This document shows positions 26,203 to 34,333 of a DNA stretch of 64,000 nucleotides, piece after piece. Location of the stretch: contig CP088295.1 of assembly GCA_024666565.1 (NCBI GenBank), forward strand, positions 3,348,001 through 3,412,000. Reading direction: 5' to 3'. This DNA comes from Svornostia abyssi. Lineage in GTDB: Bacteria > Actinomycetota > Thermoleophilia > Solirubrobacterales > Solirubrobacteraceae. The first letter of the stretch is position 1. Each line of letters begins with the position of its first letter. The notes beneath the pieces are model-generated. The model did no database searches. It worked only from the letters and a program-made list of their open reading frames with translations, and was not told where the DNA came from. The position numbers and the translations under genes are program-made.

Positions 26203-27638
26203 GCGGGGCCTGCGGATCGAGCGAAGCGCCGTGGCCGCTCCGGCAGTGGGCCGGTGGCGGCGACGAGCAGCGCGGCGATCGCGTGACGAAGGTCGGCGGC
26301 GAGGTCATCGAGGTCGGGGACCGCGTCGTAGTCGGCCAGCAGGCCGAACCCGAGCCGGCCGTCGTAGGAGAGGACGGCGATGTTCAGCGCGAGCCGGTCG
26401 TAGACCGGCACGACCGGGTAGAGGGCCCGCAGCCGGCGGCCCAGCACGTAGAGCGGGAACTGCGGGCCGGGCACGTTCGTCACGACGACGTTGCAGTACC
26501 GCTGGTGCGGCGCGAGCCGCATGGCCTGGGCGAGGATCGTCGGCGGCGCGAACCCGAGCAGCTCGGTGAGGGTCTGCGCCCCGACGGCCTGGCCCGAGTC
26601 CTTGAGGTGGCCCATCGCCCGGCGGACCTCGGCGAGCAGCTCGACCGGATCCTCGATGCCGACCGGCAGTGGCGCCCACATCGCCGCGACCTTGTTGCCG
26701 AGAGCGCCGCGTTCGTCGGCCGTGCGCACCGACACCGGGACCATCGCGCGGAGCACCACCCCGTCGGTGTCGAAGCCGCGGCGGCGCAGGAATCGCCCGA
26801 GGGCGTCGGCGACCGCCGCGAGGACCACGTCGTTGACCGTGCCGCCGAGGTGGTTCTTGATCTGCTTGAACTCGGCGAGGTCGGCGTCGACCCACGCGTA
26901 GCGGCGGTGCGGGCCGATCTGCACGTTCAACGGGGTCAGGGGGACGGGGCGCACGCCGACGAGCGCGAAGCCGCCCAGGTCGCGCACCTGGCGCAGCAGT
27001 TCGCCCGGCGGCGCGGCGGGGCGTGGCCGTGAGCGCCACCAGCTCCTCCACCACGGCCCGTGGCTGGATCAGCCGCTCGGTGATCGCACTCGTGAGGAGC
27101 TGGGCTTTCGTCGGCACGGGCCGTGGTTCCCAACGAGACGGTGCGGCAGCCCGCTGGGGCGGGTGCTCGTCGAGGTCGTACATGATCGTGGTGATGTCGA
27201 CGCCGCTGACGCCGTCGACGAGCGCGTGGTGCGTCTTGCTCAGCATCGCCCACTGGCCATCGCGAAGGCCCTCGACCATCCAGATCTCCCACAGCGGCCG
27301 GTCGCGGTCGAGGCGCTGCGCGAACACGCGCCCTGCGAGCCGGCGGAGCTCCTCGTCGCCGCCGGGATGCGGCAGGGCGGTGTGGCGCAGGTGGTACCGG
27401 AGGTTGAAGTGCGGGTCGTCGACCCAGACGGGCCGTCCCTGCTGTGCCGGGACCTCCGCGACGCGCTGGCGATAGCGGGGCACGAGGTCGAGCCGCTCTC
27501 GACGTGATCACACAGGTCGGCGAACGCCGGGGCGGGGCCGTCGAACACGGTCAGGGAGGCGACGTGCATGTGCGCCCGCCCGTCTTCGAGCCGCAGGAAG
27601 GAGGTGTCGAGGCCCGAGAGGCGGTCGCCGGAATCCAT
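26199..27638 (-). CDS. Wax ester synthase/diacylglycerol acyltransferase, frameshifted twice as given
   Basis: WS/DGAT-family enzyme making wax esters or triacylglycerol storage lipid from acyl-CoA. The catalytic H-H-A-L-V-D-G lies in the middle part. The N-terminus (L-S-G-L-D-T-S-F-L-R-L) and a conserved N-V-P-G-P near the C-terminus are typical. Two indels interrupt the frame: one base missing near 27495 (restoring S-R-L-D-L-V-P-R-Y-R) and one extra in CCC at 27004-27006 (restoring P-R-R-A-A-G-E-L-L). Together they give 479 residues, the usual size. The start is ATG 27638. Divergent from the ECF sigma gene. Confidence 0.85.
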
Positions 27639-27725
27639 CGATCGATTGTGGCGTTCGGGCGCGACGGTTGCCAACCTTCAACAGAGTGTGTAAGGTTATG
27701 GCACACCCTGAGTAAGGACTTCCGC

Positions 27726-28265
27726 ATGGACCTCTCCGACGCCTCCACCTTCGCCTCCGTCTACGAGCAGCACCGCCGCGGCGTCTACGGCGCCGCCTTC
27801 CGGATCGTCCAGAACGCCGCCCAGGCCCAGGACGTCACCCAGGACGTGTTCCTGCGCGTCTGGCGCAACCCGCAGAAGTTCGATCACCGCCGCGGTGAAC
27901 TCGGCAGCTACCTGCGCCTCATGGCGCGGTCGCGTGCTCTCGACCTGTGGCGCGAGGGGCAGGCCGCAGGCAGAGCGACCGACCGCATGAAGGTCGTCGT
28001 CGCCCAGGACGCGCCGCGCCGCGACGAACGCCCCGACGAAGAGGCCGAACGTGACGCGACGCGCGGCGCCGTCCGGGACGCGCTGCGTGAGCTGCCACTG
28101 GCCCAGCGCGAGGCGCTGGTGCTCTCCTACTGGGGCGGCATGACCGCCGACGAGGTCGCACGCCACGTCGGCGTGCCGCTCGGCACGGCCAAGAGCCGGA
28201 TCCGGCTGGGCCTGACGAAGCTTCGCGACCAGGTCGACATGGGTGGCATGCCGGTCGCGGCCTGA
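27726..28265 (+). CDS. ECF-type RNA polymerase sigma factor
   Basis: A 179-residue sigma-70 family factor with only regions 2 and 4. Region 2 includes D-V-T-Q-D-V-F-L-R-V-W; region 4 includes L-P-L-A-Q-R-E-A-L-V-L-S-Y-W-G-G-M and the recognition helix around V-P-L-G-T-A-K-S-R-I-R. No anti-sigma gene follows; the next element is the c-di-AMP riboswitch. The start at 27726 is the first Met of the homologous region; TAAGGT around 27690 may be a -10. Confidence 0.9.
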   Translation: MDLSDASTFASVYEQHRRGVYGAAFRIVQNAAQAQDVTQDVFLRVWRNPQKFDHRRGELGSYLRLMARSRALDLWREGQAAGRATDRMKVVVAQDAPRRDERPDEEAERDATRGAVRDALRELPLAQREALVLSYWGGMTADEVARHVGVPLGTAKSRIRLGLTKLRDQVDMGGMPVAA

Positions 28266-28395
28266 CGCCAAGTGCTCGCACCCCCGACCGGGAAATCGCT
28301 CATGTGCAGCGGTTTTCCGGTCGTGCACTGTGTGACGGCACCCACACGCGGCGGCTGCAACCGGGCCTAGCGTGGTGAAGACGCAATACAACCTG

Positions 28396-28572
28396 CCGAG
28401 TCGCCTGCGGTCACGCGCGGGCGAACGGGGGGACCCACTGCCGGCCCGATCCCCTCGGGCCGGACGGGGCGAATCGGCCGCTGCTGCGGCCGTAGCGCCG
28501 ACCGAGCGATCCGCAGGAGCGAACCACGCCGGGGCAACGCGCGAGCCCGTCAGCTAACCCCGTAGGCAGCAC
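28396..28572 (+). promoter_or_regulatory. ydaO/yuaA-type c-di-AMP riboswitch
   Basis: Conserved ydaO landmarks appear in order: G-rich GGGGGACCCA near 28427-28437, GGGGCGAATCGG near 28466-28477, GAGCGAACC near 28517-28525 and the hallmark GTCAGCTAACCCCGTAGGC near 28549-28567. A -10-like TAGCGT at 28368-28373 fits transcription starting just before it. In known cases c-di-AMP binding turns off cell-wall hydrolase genes; the downstream RlpA-like gene agrees. Boundaries are approximate. This covers the 320-bp gene-free stretch after the sigma gene. Confidence 0.88.
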
Positions 28573-28576
28573 TGCC

Positions 28577-28589
28577 AGGAGGGCCTCCT
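28577..28589 (+). promoter_or_regulatory. Ribosome-binding site in a small palindrome
   Basis: AGGAGG (28577-28582) is followed after one base by its own complement CCTCCT (28584-28589), directly before the ATG at 28590. GGCAG/CTGCC (28564-28576) forms another short stem just before it. The site could be masked by this hairpin, making a translational expression platform for the riboswitch. Confidence 0.6.
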
Positions 28590-29519
28590 ATGAGGTTGAC
28601 GTGCACTACGTGCGTCCCCGCTGCCGCGGGTGCGCTCGTGCTTGCCACCGCCGGTTCCGCCGCGGGGGCCACACCCGAGGTGACCGCCAAGGTCGCCGAT
28701 CACCATCTGAGCTACGGCGAGCACCTCGTCGTCCGCGGGGCGGCGCAGCCCGGCGCGTCGGTGGTGCTCCAGTACCGCGCCGTCGACGCCGGGATCTGGA
28801 CGCCGGTCGCCACGGCGAAGGCCGCGAGCACCGGGCGGTACCGCCTGAAGGTCGCACTGTCGCGCTCGGGTGTCGTCCGGGTGACGACCGCGGCGCCGAC
28901 CGCGACCGCCGGTGCCACCGCCTTCGCCGCGGCCGTCACCGAGGCGACGACGTCGCCGCGGCGCGTCCGGGTCGCAGCGCACCTGCGTGCGACCTCGACG
29001 CGGCTGAACGTGGCCGCGGGGCGCACGGCGCGCGTGAGCGGCAGCCTGCGCCGCGTGCGCGCGGGTCGGACCGTGACGCTGCAGGCGCGCGTCGGCCGCC
29101 GCTGGCGCACCCTCGACCGTGACCGGACCGACGCGCAGGGCCGGTACCGCCTCGCGGCGGTCGCCCGCCGGTCCGCTGACCTGCGCGTCCGCTTCGGCGG
29201 TGACGCCCTGAACAGCGGGACCCGGCTGAAGGTCGGCCGCATGCGGGCGTTCCGCCGCTCGTTTGCGTCCTGGTACGGGCCCGGGTTCTACGGCAACCGC
29301 ACCGCGTGCGGCCAGACGTTCCACGCCGGCATCATGGGTGTGGCCCACAAGACGCTGCCGTGCGGCACGCGCCTGACGTTTCGCCGGGGCACGAAGCTCG
29401 TTCACGCACGGGTGGTCGACCGCGGGCCGTTTCACGCCGGCCGCGAGTTCGATCTGAGCCCTGCGGTCAAGCAGGCGCTGGGCTTCGGATCGACCGGCCC
29501 CGTGTGGGTCGCGATCTAG
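28590..29519 (+). CDS. Secreted RlpA-like double-psi beta-barrel protein
   Basis: A 309-residue exported protein. A signal peptide (about residues 1-27) is followed by two Ig-like or bacterial-repeat beta domains (about 28-115 and 125-210) and a C-terminal RlpA-type double-psi beta-barrel from A-S-W-Y-G-P-G-F. The barrel keeps the motifs T-A-C-G-Q, L-P-C-G-T and V-V-D-R-G-P-F with F-D-L-S. RlpA-like barrels bind or cleave peptidoglycan glycans. Control by a c-di-AMP riboswitch matches the regulation of wall-remodelling proteins in other actinobacteria. Start fixed by AGGAGG 7 nt upstream. Confidence 0.88.
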   Translation: MRLTCTTCVPAAAGALVLATAGSAAGATPEVTAKVADHHLSYGEHLVVRGAAQPGASVVLQYRAVDAGIWTPVATAKAASTGRYRLKVALSRSGVVRVTTAAPTATAGATAFAAAVTEATTSPRRVRVAAHLRATSTRLNVAAGRTARVSGSLRRVRAGRTVTLQARVGRRWRTLDRDRTDAQGRYRLAAVARRSADLRVRFGGDALNSGTRLKVGRMRAFRRSFASWYGPGFYGNRTACGQTFHAGIMGVAHKTLPCGTRLTFRRGTKLVHARVVDRGPFHAGREFDLSPAVKQALGFGSTGPVWVAI

Positions 29520-29679
29520 TGACCTGACACGCATCTTCGGTGCCACCTGGCGGCGCCGGCATCACGTCTGCCGGCACCCGAGATCCGCGGCCGGACCACC
29601 AGTACGACAGCGGATCTCGGTCACCGGCAGACGCGCGCCGGCATCCGCCATCTGGCACCGAATCTCCGTGTCACGTCAC
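29519..29679. repeat. 161-bp element with 70-bp imperfect inverted repeats
   Basis: Left arm 29519-29588 and right arm 29610-29679 match as reverse complements at roughly 75% without gaps, with a 21-bp centre. Outer ends GTGACC.TGACAC and inner ends CCGAGATCCGC are the best conserved. It begins on the last base of the RlpA-like stop codon region and ends 40 bp before dinB. No protein is encoded. It could be a MITE-like element, a long RNA hairpin or a very strong terminator. Confidence 0.8.
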
Positions 29680-29719
29680 TGGGACCGCCACCGACCGCCA
29701 CAGGGGGCATCCTGCAAGG

Positions 29720-30772
29720 GTGCCCCCGCTGGTCGCCCACATCGACCTCGACGCGTTCTACGCCAGCGTCGAGCTTCAGCGCCGCCCGGAGCTGCGCGGC
29801 CTCCCGGTCATCGTCTCCGGGGACGGGCCCCGAGCCGTCGTGACCACCGCGTCGTACGAGGCGCGCCGGTTCGGCGTGGGCTCGGCGATGCCGACGTCGC
29901 GCGCCCGGCGGCTCTGCCCGCAGGCGATCCTCGTGCCGCCGGACTTCGAGGCCTACCGCGAGATGTCCGCCCGGGTGATGGAGATCGTCCGGGCCCATGT
30001 CGAGACCGTCGAGCAGCTCGGGCTCGACGAGGCGTACCTCGATCTCACCGGACATCTCGCGCCCCGCGCGGCGATGCGCCGGCTCGTCGCCGACGTCCAC
30101 ACGCATTGCCGGCTTGACGTCTCGGTCGGCATCGGGCCGAACCGGCTGGTGGCGAAGGTCGCCTCGGACGCCGAGAAGCCGAAGGGGTTCGTCATGCTCA
30201 CGCGGGAGGAAGCCTGCGCCCGGTTTGCGGGGGCCGGCCCAGGCCTCGTCCCCGGCATCGGGCCGAAGACCGTGGAGCGCCTCGACCGGCTGGGCATCCG
30301 GACGCTCGGCGCGCTCGCGGATGCGCCCGAAGCGGATCTCGTGTCCGTGTTCGGGCCCAACCACGGCCGGGAGCTGCGCGCCCGGGCCCGGTTCGAAGGC
30401 TCGGCGACGGTGACCCCGGTCCGCGAGGCGGTGTCCGAGTCGCGTGAGCGGACGTTCGACACCGACGTCGCCGACCGCGGCCGTCAGGAGGAGCTGCTCC
30501 GGACGCTGGCGATGGAGCTGTGCGCCCGCGTGCAGCGCGCTGGCGCGCGCGGCCGGACGATCGGGATCAAGGTGCGGCTCGACGACTTCACCACTGTGAC
30601 CCGCGCACGGACGCTGCCCGTCGCGACCGACGACGGCGAGGTCGTCGCGGACGTCGCCGCCGAGCTCCTGCGGGAGTACGCGCCGACCCGGCCGGTGCGG
30701 CTGCTCGGCGTGCGTCTCGCGGCACTCGACCACGAGTCCGCGGACGACGGGCAGCTCGCACTCCCGCTATAG
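29720..30772 (+). CDS. dinB: DNA polymerase IV (Y-family)
   Basis: Error-prone translesion polymerase. H-I-D-L-D-A-F-Y-A at residues 7-15 and L-G-L-D-E-A-Y-L-D near 100 hold the catalytic acidic residues. A helix-hairpin-helix (V-P-G-I-G-P-K-T) and a little-finger domain follow. The protein ends Q-L-A-L-P-L, which looks like a beta-clamp-binding peptide. The GTG at 29720 gives 350 residues, as in E. coli. No LexA box was recognised upstream; the inverted repeat ends 40 bp away. Confidence 0.93.
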   Translation: MPPLVAHIDLDAFYASVELQRRPELRGLPVIVSGDGPRAVVTTASYEARRFGVGSAMPTSRARRLCPQAILVPPDFEAYREMSARVMEIVRAHVETVEQLGLDEAYLDLTGHLAPRAAMRRLVADVHTHCRLDVSVGIGPNRLVAKVASDAEKPKGFVMLTREEACARFAGAGPGLVPGIGPKTVERLDRLGIRTLGALADAPEADLVSVFGPNHGRELRARARFEGSATVTPVREAVSESRERTFDTDVADRGRQEELLRTLAMELCARVQRAGARGRTIGIKVRLDDFTTVTRARTLPVATDDGEVVADVAAELLREYAPTRPVRLLGVRLAALDHESADDGQLALPL

Positions 30773-30775
30773 GCT
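30770..30775 (+). promoter_or_regulatory. -10 box of the alpha/beta hydrolase at 30782
   Basis: TAGGCT, which starts with the dinB stop codon TAG and ends 6 nt before the hydrolase ATG. Confidence 0.45.
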
Positions 30776-30781
30776 CTGGGC

Positions 30782-31594
30782 ATGCCCACGGTCACGGTCA
30801 ACGACGTCGAGCTGTACTACGAGCGCCGCGGCCAGGGGGAGCCGCTCCTCCTGATCATGGGAATGAGCGGCAACACCGGCCACTGGGGCGAGCCGTTCCT
30901 CACGGAGCTCGAGACGCAGTTCGAGGTCATCGTCTACGACCACCGCGGCATCGGCCAGAGCGCCGAGCACTGGGACCCGTTCACGATCAAGCAGCTCGCC
31001 GAGGACGCGATCGGCGTGCTCGATGCACTGGAGATCGACCGCGCGCACGTGTGCGGAATCTCCATGGGCGGCATGGTCGCCCAGGAGCTCGCGCTGTCAG
31101 CGCCCGAGCGCGTCGCCACGCTGACGCTCGGCTGCACCTACTGCGGCGGACCGGAGGCGACCTTCGGCACCCCCGAGGACATGCAGATGCTCGCCGAGGC
31201 CATGGCGTCCGGCGACCGAGAGCGCGCGCTGCAGGCGATGTACGACGTCAACGTCTCGCCGACGTACGCCGAGGATCCCGCGCACTTCCAGGCGTTCATC
31301 GAGCGCGCGACGAACCGCCCGGCGTCCGTGGCGTTCATCGGGCTGCAGATGCAGGCCATCGCCGGCCACGACACGCACACGCGGCTGGGGGAGATCACGG
31401 CGCCGACGCTCGTCGTGCACGGGACCCTCGACCGGATGCTGCCCGTGGCCAACGGCGAGCTCATCGGCCGGCTCATCCCGGGTGCGCGCACCGAGATCTT
31501 CGAGGGTGTCGGCCACCTCTTCTTCTGGGAGCGCGCCGAGGAGTCCGCGGCGCTCATCTCAGAGCACGCCGCCGCCGCGGCGCCCGCTCAGTAG
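30782..31594 (+). CDS. Alpha/beta-fold hydrolase
   Basis: A 270-residue hydrolase. The oxyanion region lies in I-M-G-M-S-G. The nucleophile elbow is G-I-S-M-G-G (Ser about residue 99), the acid is probably Asp in H-G-T-L-D-R-M, and the base is His in V-G-H-L-F-F-W. Closest in style to 3-oxoadipate enol-lactonase and TAP-like esterases; the substrate is unknown. Convergent with the thioredoxin-like gene, whose end overlaps by 7 nt. Confidence 0.87.
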   Translation: MPTVTVNDVELYYERRGQGEPLLLIMGMSGNTGHWGEPFLTELETQFEVIVYDHRGIGQSAEHWDPFTIKQLAEDAIGVLDALEIDRAHVCGISMGGMVAQELALSAPERVATLTLGCTYCGGPEATFGTPEDMQMLAEAMASGDRERALQAMYDVNVSPTYAEDPAHFQAFIERATNRPASVAFIGLQMQAIAGHDTHTRLGEITAPTLVVHGTLDRMLPVANGELIGRLIPGARTEIFEGVGHLFFWERAEESAALISEHAAAAAPAQ

Positions 31595-32322
31595 AGCGCG
31601 GCTGCGAGCCGCCGCCGCGCGTCACGCGCGAACGGGTGCTCGACGCCCAAGCCGTCCAGCGCGGCGATGATGATCCGCCGGACGTCGTCCTTGTGGTCCC
31701 CAGCGTCGGGGAGCTGCTCGATGAGGAGGTCAACCGCGCGCTCGGGATCGCCGGCGTCCAGCGCGGCGAACGCCGGCGCGTACGCGTCGTCGTCTGCCAA
31801 GCGGATGCGGCTCACCAGGCCTTCGGCCTGGAAGCCGGGCAGGTCCTCCGCGAGCGCGAGTGCACCATCACGGTCCCCGCGGGCGTGCAGCAGGGTGGCC
31901 AGCGCGGCGGCAGCGTCGGTGCGGGCCGGTTCGAGCTCCAGCGCGCGGCGCAGGGAGGCTTCGTCTCCGGCGCTGACGAGCTGGTCGACCTCGTTGGGCA
32001 CGAGGCCGTCGAAGAACCGCTCGACCTCCGCCGGGGGCTTCGCGCCGACGAACTCGTCGACGACCGCGCCGTCGCGGAACGCCTTCACGGCCGGAATGCC
32101 CTGGATGCGGAACGCCGCGGCGAGTTGCTGATTGGCGTCCGTGTCGAGCTTCGCGAGCACGACGCTGCCCGTCCGCCGATTGGCCGCCGCCTCGAGCGCG
32201 GGCCCGAGCTGGCGGCACGGCCCGCACCACTCCGCCCAGAAGTCCACGACGACCGGCATCTCGCGGGAGCGGTCGATGACCTCCTGCTGGAACGTCGCCT
32301 CGGTCACATCGATGACGGTCAT
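31588..32322 (-). CDS. Thioredoxin-domain TPR protein (CnoX/YbbN type)
   Basis: A 244-residue protein with an N-terminal thioredoxin domain (F-W-A-E-W-C-G-P-C-R near residue 30) and a helical TPR-like C-terminal half starting about 110. This is the layout of CnoX/YbbN, a holdase that hands clients to chaperones. E. coli YbbN has lost the CxxC pair, but here W-C-G-P-C is intact, so redox activity is likely. No signal peptide. Confidence 0.87.
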   Translation of the reverse strand: MTVIDVTEATFQQEVIDRSREMPVVVDFWAEWCGPCRQLGPALEAAANRRTGSVVLAKLDTDANQQLAAAFRIQGIPAVKAFRDGAVVDEFVGAKPPAEVERFFDGLVPNEVDQLVSAGDEASLRRALELEPARTDAAAALATLLHARGDRDGALALAEDLPGFQAEGLVSRIRLADDDAYAPAFAALDAGDPERAVDLLIEQLPDAGDHKDDVRRIIIAALDGLGVEHPFARDARRRLAAALY

Positions 32323-32329
32323 GGAGATG

Positions 32330-32335
32330 ATGGTA
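32330..32335 (-). promoter_or_regulatory. -10 box of the thioredoxin-TPR gene
   Basis: TACCAT on the minus strand, 7 nt before the ATG at 32322; back to back with the promoter of the divergent hydrolase at 32350. Confidence 0.45.
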
Positions 32336-32349
32336 TTGCGGCGCCGCCG

Positions 32350-32355
32350 TAGGCT
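32350..32355 (+). promoter_or_regulatory. -10 box of the hydrolase at 32364
   Basis: TAGGCT followed by GGGGCGCC and ATG (8-nt spacing). Confidence 0.5.
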
Positions 32356-32363
32356 GGGGCGCC

Positions 32364-33176
32364 ATGGCCGAGCACGAAATCGAGCGCGCCGGGACCGCGC
32401 TGAGCGTCAGCGATGAGGGGGAGGGCGCCCCGGTCGTCCTCCTGCACGGGCTGACGGCCACGCGCCGCTACGTCGTGATGGGCTCCAAGGCGCTGGAGCG
32501 GTCCGGTCACCGCGTCGTCGCCTACGACGCGCGCGGTCACGGACGGTCCTCACCGGCGCCCGAGCCGGCCGCCTACGGCTACGACGCGCTGGCCGACGAC
32601 CTCCTGGCCGTCCTGGACGGACTCGGGATCGAGCGCGCGACGCTCGCGGGCGCCTCGATGGGCGCGCACACGATCGCCACCTTCGCCCTGGCCCATCCCG
32701 GCAGAGTCGCGTCGGTCTGCCTCGTCACACCGGCGTTTCTCCCGGGACGCGACGCGGGCCTGGCCCACTGGGACGCGCTGGCCGACGGGCTGCGCACCGG
32801 CGGCGTGGACGGGTTCGTCAACGCCTACCCGTTCGAGCAGGTGCCCGAGGCATGGCGGGAGACGGTCGAGAAGGTCGTCCGCCAACGGCTGGGGCAGCAC
32901 CGGCATCCGGAGGCGGTCGCAGACGCCCTGCACGCGGTGCCCCGGTCGGCGCCGTTCGCGGCGGCGGAGGACCTCGGGCGCATCGCGGTCCCGGCGGCCA
33001 TCGTCGCAAGCCGCGACGAGGCCGATCCGGGCCACCCACTCGAGGTGGGACGAACCTGGGCGGACGCGATCCCCGGCGCCGTGCTCCACGTCGAAGACCA
33101 CGGGAGATCCCCGCTGGCATGGCAGGGGGGACAGCTCTCCCGCGTCATCGCGGACGTGGCGGCCGCCGCCGGGTGA
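32364..33176 (+). CDS. Alpha/beta-fold hydrolase
   Basis: A 270-residue hydrolase, not obviously a recent duplicate of the one at 30782. Conserved features: L-L-H-G-L-T, Y-D-A-R-G-H-G-R-S, and nucleophile G-A-S-M-G-A near residue 95. The C-terminal His is probably in E-D-H-G-R-S. A cap-domain region with V-N-A-Y-P-F follows the nucleophile. Substrate unknown. Ends before two hairpins facing HU. Confidence 0.85.
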   Translation: MAEHEIERAGTALSVSDEGEGAPVVLLHGLTATRRYVVMGSKALERSGHRVVAYDARGHGRSSPAPEPAAYGYDALADDLLAVLDGLGIERATLAGASMGAHTIATFALAHPGRVASVCLVTPAFLPGRDAGLAHWDALADGLRTGGVDGFVNAYPFEQVPEAWRETVEKVVRQRLGQHRHPEAVADALHAVPRSAPFAAAEDLGRIAVPAAIVASRDEADPGHPLEVGRTWADAIPGAVLHVEDHGRSPLAWQGGQLSRVIADVAAAAG

Positions 33177-33194
33177 TCGGCGCTCGCCGCTGGA

Positions 33195-33223
33195 CCGGCC
33201 CCCCCGGAATGGCAGGGGGCCGG
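33195..33223. terminator. GC hairpin between convergent genes (1 of 2)
   Basis: CCGGCCCCC (33195-33203) pairs with GGGGGCCGG (33215-33223), with an 11-nt loop, 19 nt past the hydrolase stop. Confidence 0.65.
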
Positions 33224-33231
33224 CCGCTGAC

Positions 33232-33251
33232 GGCCCGCGGTGCTGCGGGCC
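33232..33251. terminator. GC hairpin between convergent genes (2 of 2)
   Basis: GGCCCGC (33232-33238) pairs with GCGGGCC (33245-33251), 14 nt past the HU stop on the minus strand. With the neighbouring stem it insulates the highly expressed HU gene. Confidence 0.65.
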
Positions 33252-33264
33252 TGTGATTCCAGCC

Positions 33265-33543
33265 CTAGTTCAGGGCCTTCTTGAGGCCAGCGGCCGCCGA
33301 GAACTTCGCGGCGTTGCTCGCGGCGATCTTGATGGTCTCGCCCGTCGCCGGGTTGCGACCCTCGCGGGCGGCACGCTTGCTGACGCTGAACTTCCCGAAT
33401 CCGGACACCGCGACCTCGCCGCCACCGGCGAGTTCCTTGGTGATCGACTCAAAGGTGGCCTCGATGGCCTCCTTCGCCTGCGCCTGGGACAGACCGGTAT
33501 CTCCGGCCACCTTCTGGGCAAGCTCCTGCTTCGTCAAGGACAT
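33265..33543 (-). CDS. hup: HU-family nucleoid DNA-binding protein
   Basis: A 92-residue histone-like protein that bends and compacts DNA. It starts M-S-L-T-K-Q-E-L-A and carries G-F-G-K-F with R-x-x-R-x-G-R-N-P-A-T-G, the HU/IHF signature at the DNA-binding arm. It lacks the long Lys/Ala tail of mycobacterial HupB. The ATG at 33543 has AGGGAG 7 nt upstream. Confidence 0.95.
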   Translation of the reverse strand: MSLTKQELAQKVAGDTGLSQAQAKEAIEATFESITKELAGGGEVAVSGFGKFSVSKRAAREGRNPATGETIKIAASNAAKFSAAAGLKKALN

Positions 33544-33581
33544 TGAACAGCTCCCTCTGGGTTGCTCCTGAGCGCGGCAAA

Positions 33582-34235
33582 CTACCTCCCCCGGCGGCGG
33601 ATCATGCCCGTAGGCGCTGGGAAATCCGGTACGAGCGGGACGAATCGCACCGGATCGGCGTCTGTCGAGGACCATCCCGACGCCCCTCGGCGCAGCACCA
33701 CGAGGCGCTGATCAGGGCCCCCGACGGGGGCGACGAGCCGCCCTCCTGGCGCCAACTGGTCACGCAGGTCGTCGAGCTCCGCGACGTGCTCCGCCGCGGC
33801 CGCGACGTTGATCGCGTCAAACGGCGCGACGTCCGGGAGACCGGCGCATCCGTCGCCGACGAGGAGCGTGACCCCGCGAACGTCCGCCCGCTCGAGGGCG
33901 CGCGCCGCCTCACGCGACAGCTCGGCGTGGCGTTCGATCGACCACACCCGGGCCCCCATGGCGGCAAGGACGGCGGCGTGGTATCCGGAGCCCGTCCCGA
34001 CGTCGAGCACCCGCTCGCCGCCCCGGAGCGCGAGCAATTCGCACATCCGCGCCACCACGAACGGCTGGGAGATCGTCTGGCCGGACCCGATCGGCAGCGC
34101 GCAGTCCTCCCAGGCCCGGGCCTGCAGCGCCTCGGGGACGAACGCGTCGCGCGGCACCGCGGCGATCGCCGCGAGCACGCGGTCGTCGGCGATCACCCGC
34201 GCCAGTCGGGACAGGAGACGCTCGCGGTCATCCAT
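33582..34235 (-). CDS. pcm: Protein-L-isoaspartate O-methyltransferase
   Basis: Repairs isoaspartyl damage in proteins using SAM. G-S-G-Q-T-I-S-Q-P near residue 50 is the substrate-side signature, and V-L-D-V-G-T-G-S-G-Y is SAM motif I. Length 217 is standard. Divergent from transaldolase. There is a 38-nt gap to the HU gene downstream on the same strand. Confidence 0.93.
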   Translation of the reverse strand: MDDRERLLSRLARVIADDRVLAAIAAVPRDAFVPEALQARAWEDCALPIGSGQTISQPFVVARMCELLALRGGERVLDVGTGSGYHAAVLAAMGARVWSIERHAELSREAARALERADVRGVTLLVGDGCAGLPDVAPFDAINVAAAAEHVAELDDLRDQLAPGGRLVAPVGGPDQRLVVLRRGASGWSSTDADPVRFVPLVPDFPAPTGMIRRRGR

Positions 34236-34333
34236 CGGCCCTGGATTCTCCCGATTCCCGTGGGGATCGGCGAAGGTCCGCCCGTGGGATCACTAGCCTC
34301 CGTACGGACCGCCGCGAACATGGAGACCCTGCG

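Noticed and set aside
24665..26569. A 634-codon frame opposite NAD synthetase
   Set aside because: Antisense shadow; no recognisable protein, and the minus strand has the full nitrilase and synthetase motifs.
28372..28557. A 61-codon open frame before the RlpA-like gene
   Set aside because: It lies almost entirely within the ydaO riboswitch; the conservation there is of RNA type.
29519..29679. Insertion sequence or transposon
   Set aside because: Long inverted repeats are present but no transposase and no clear target-site duplication was seen in the flanks.
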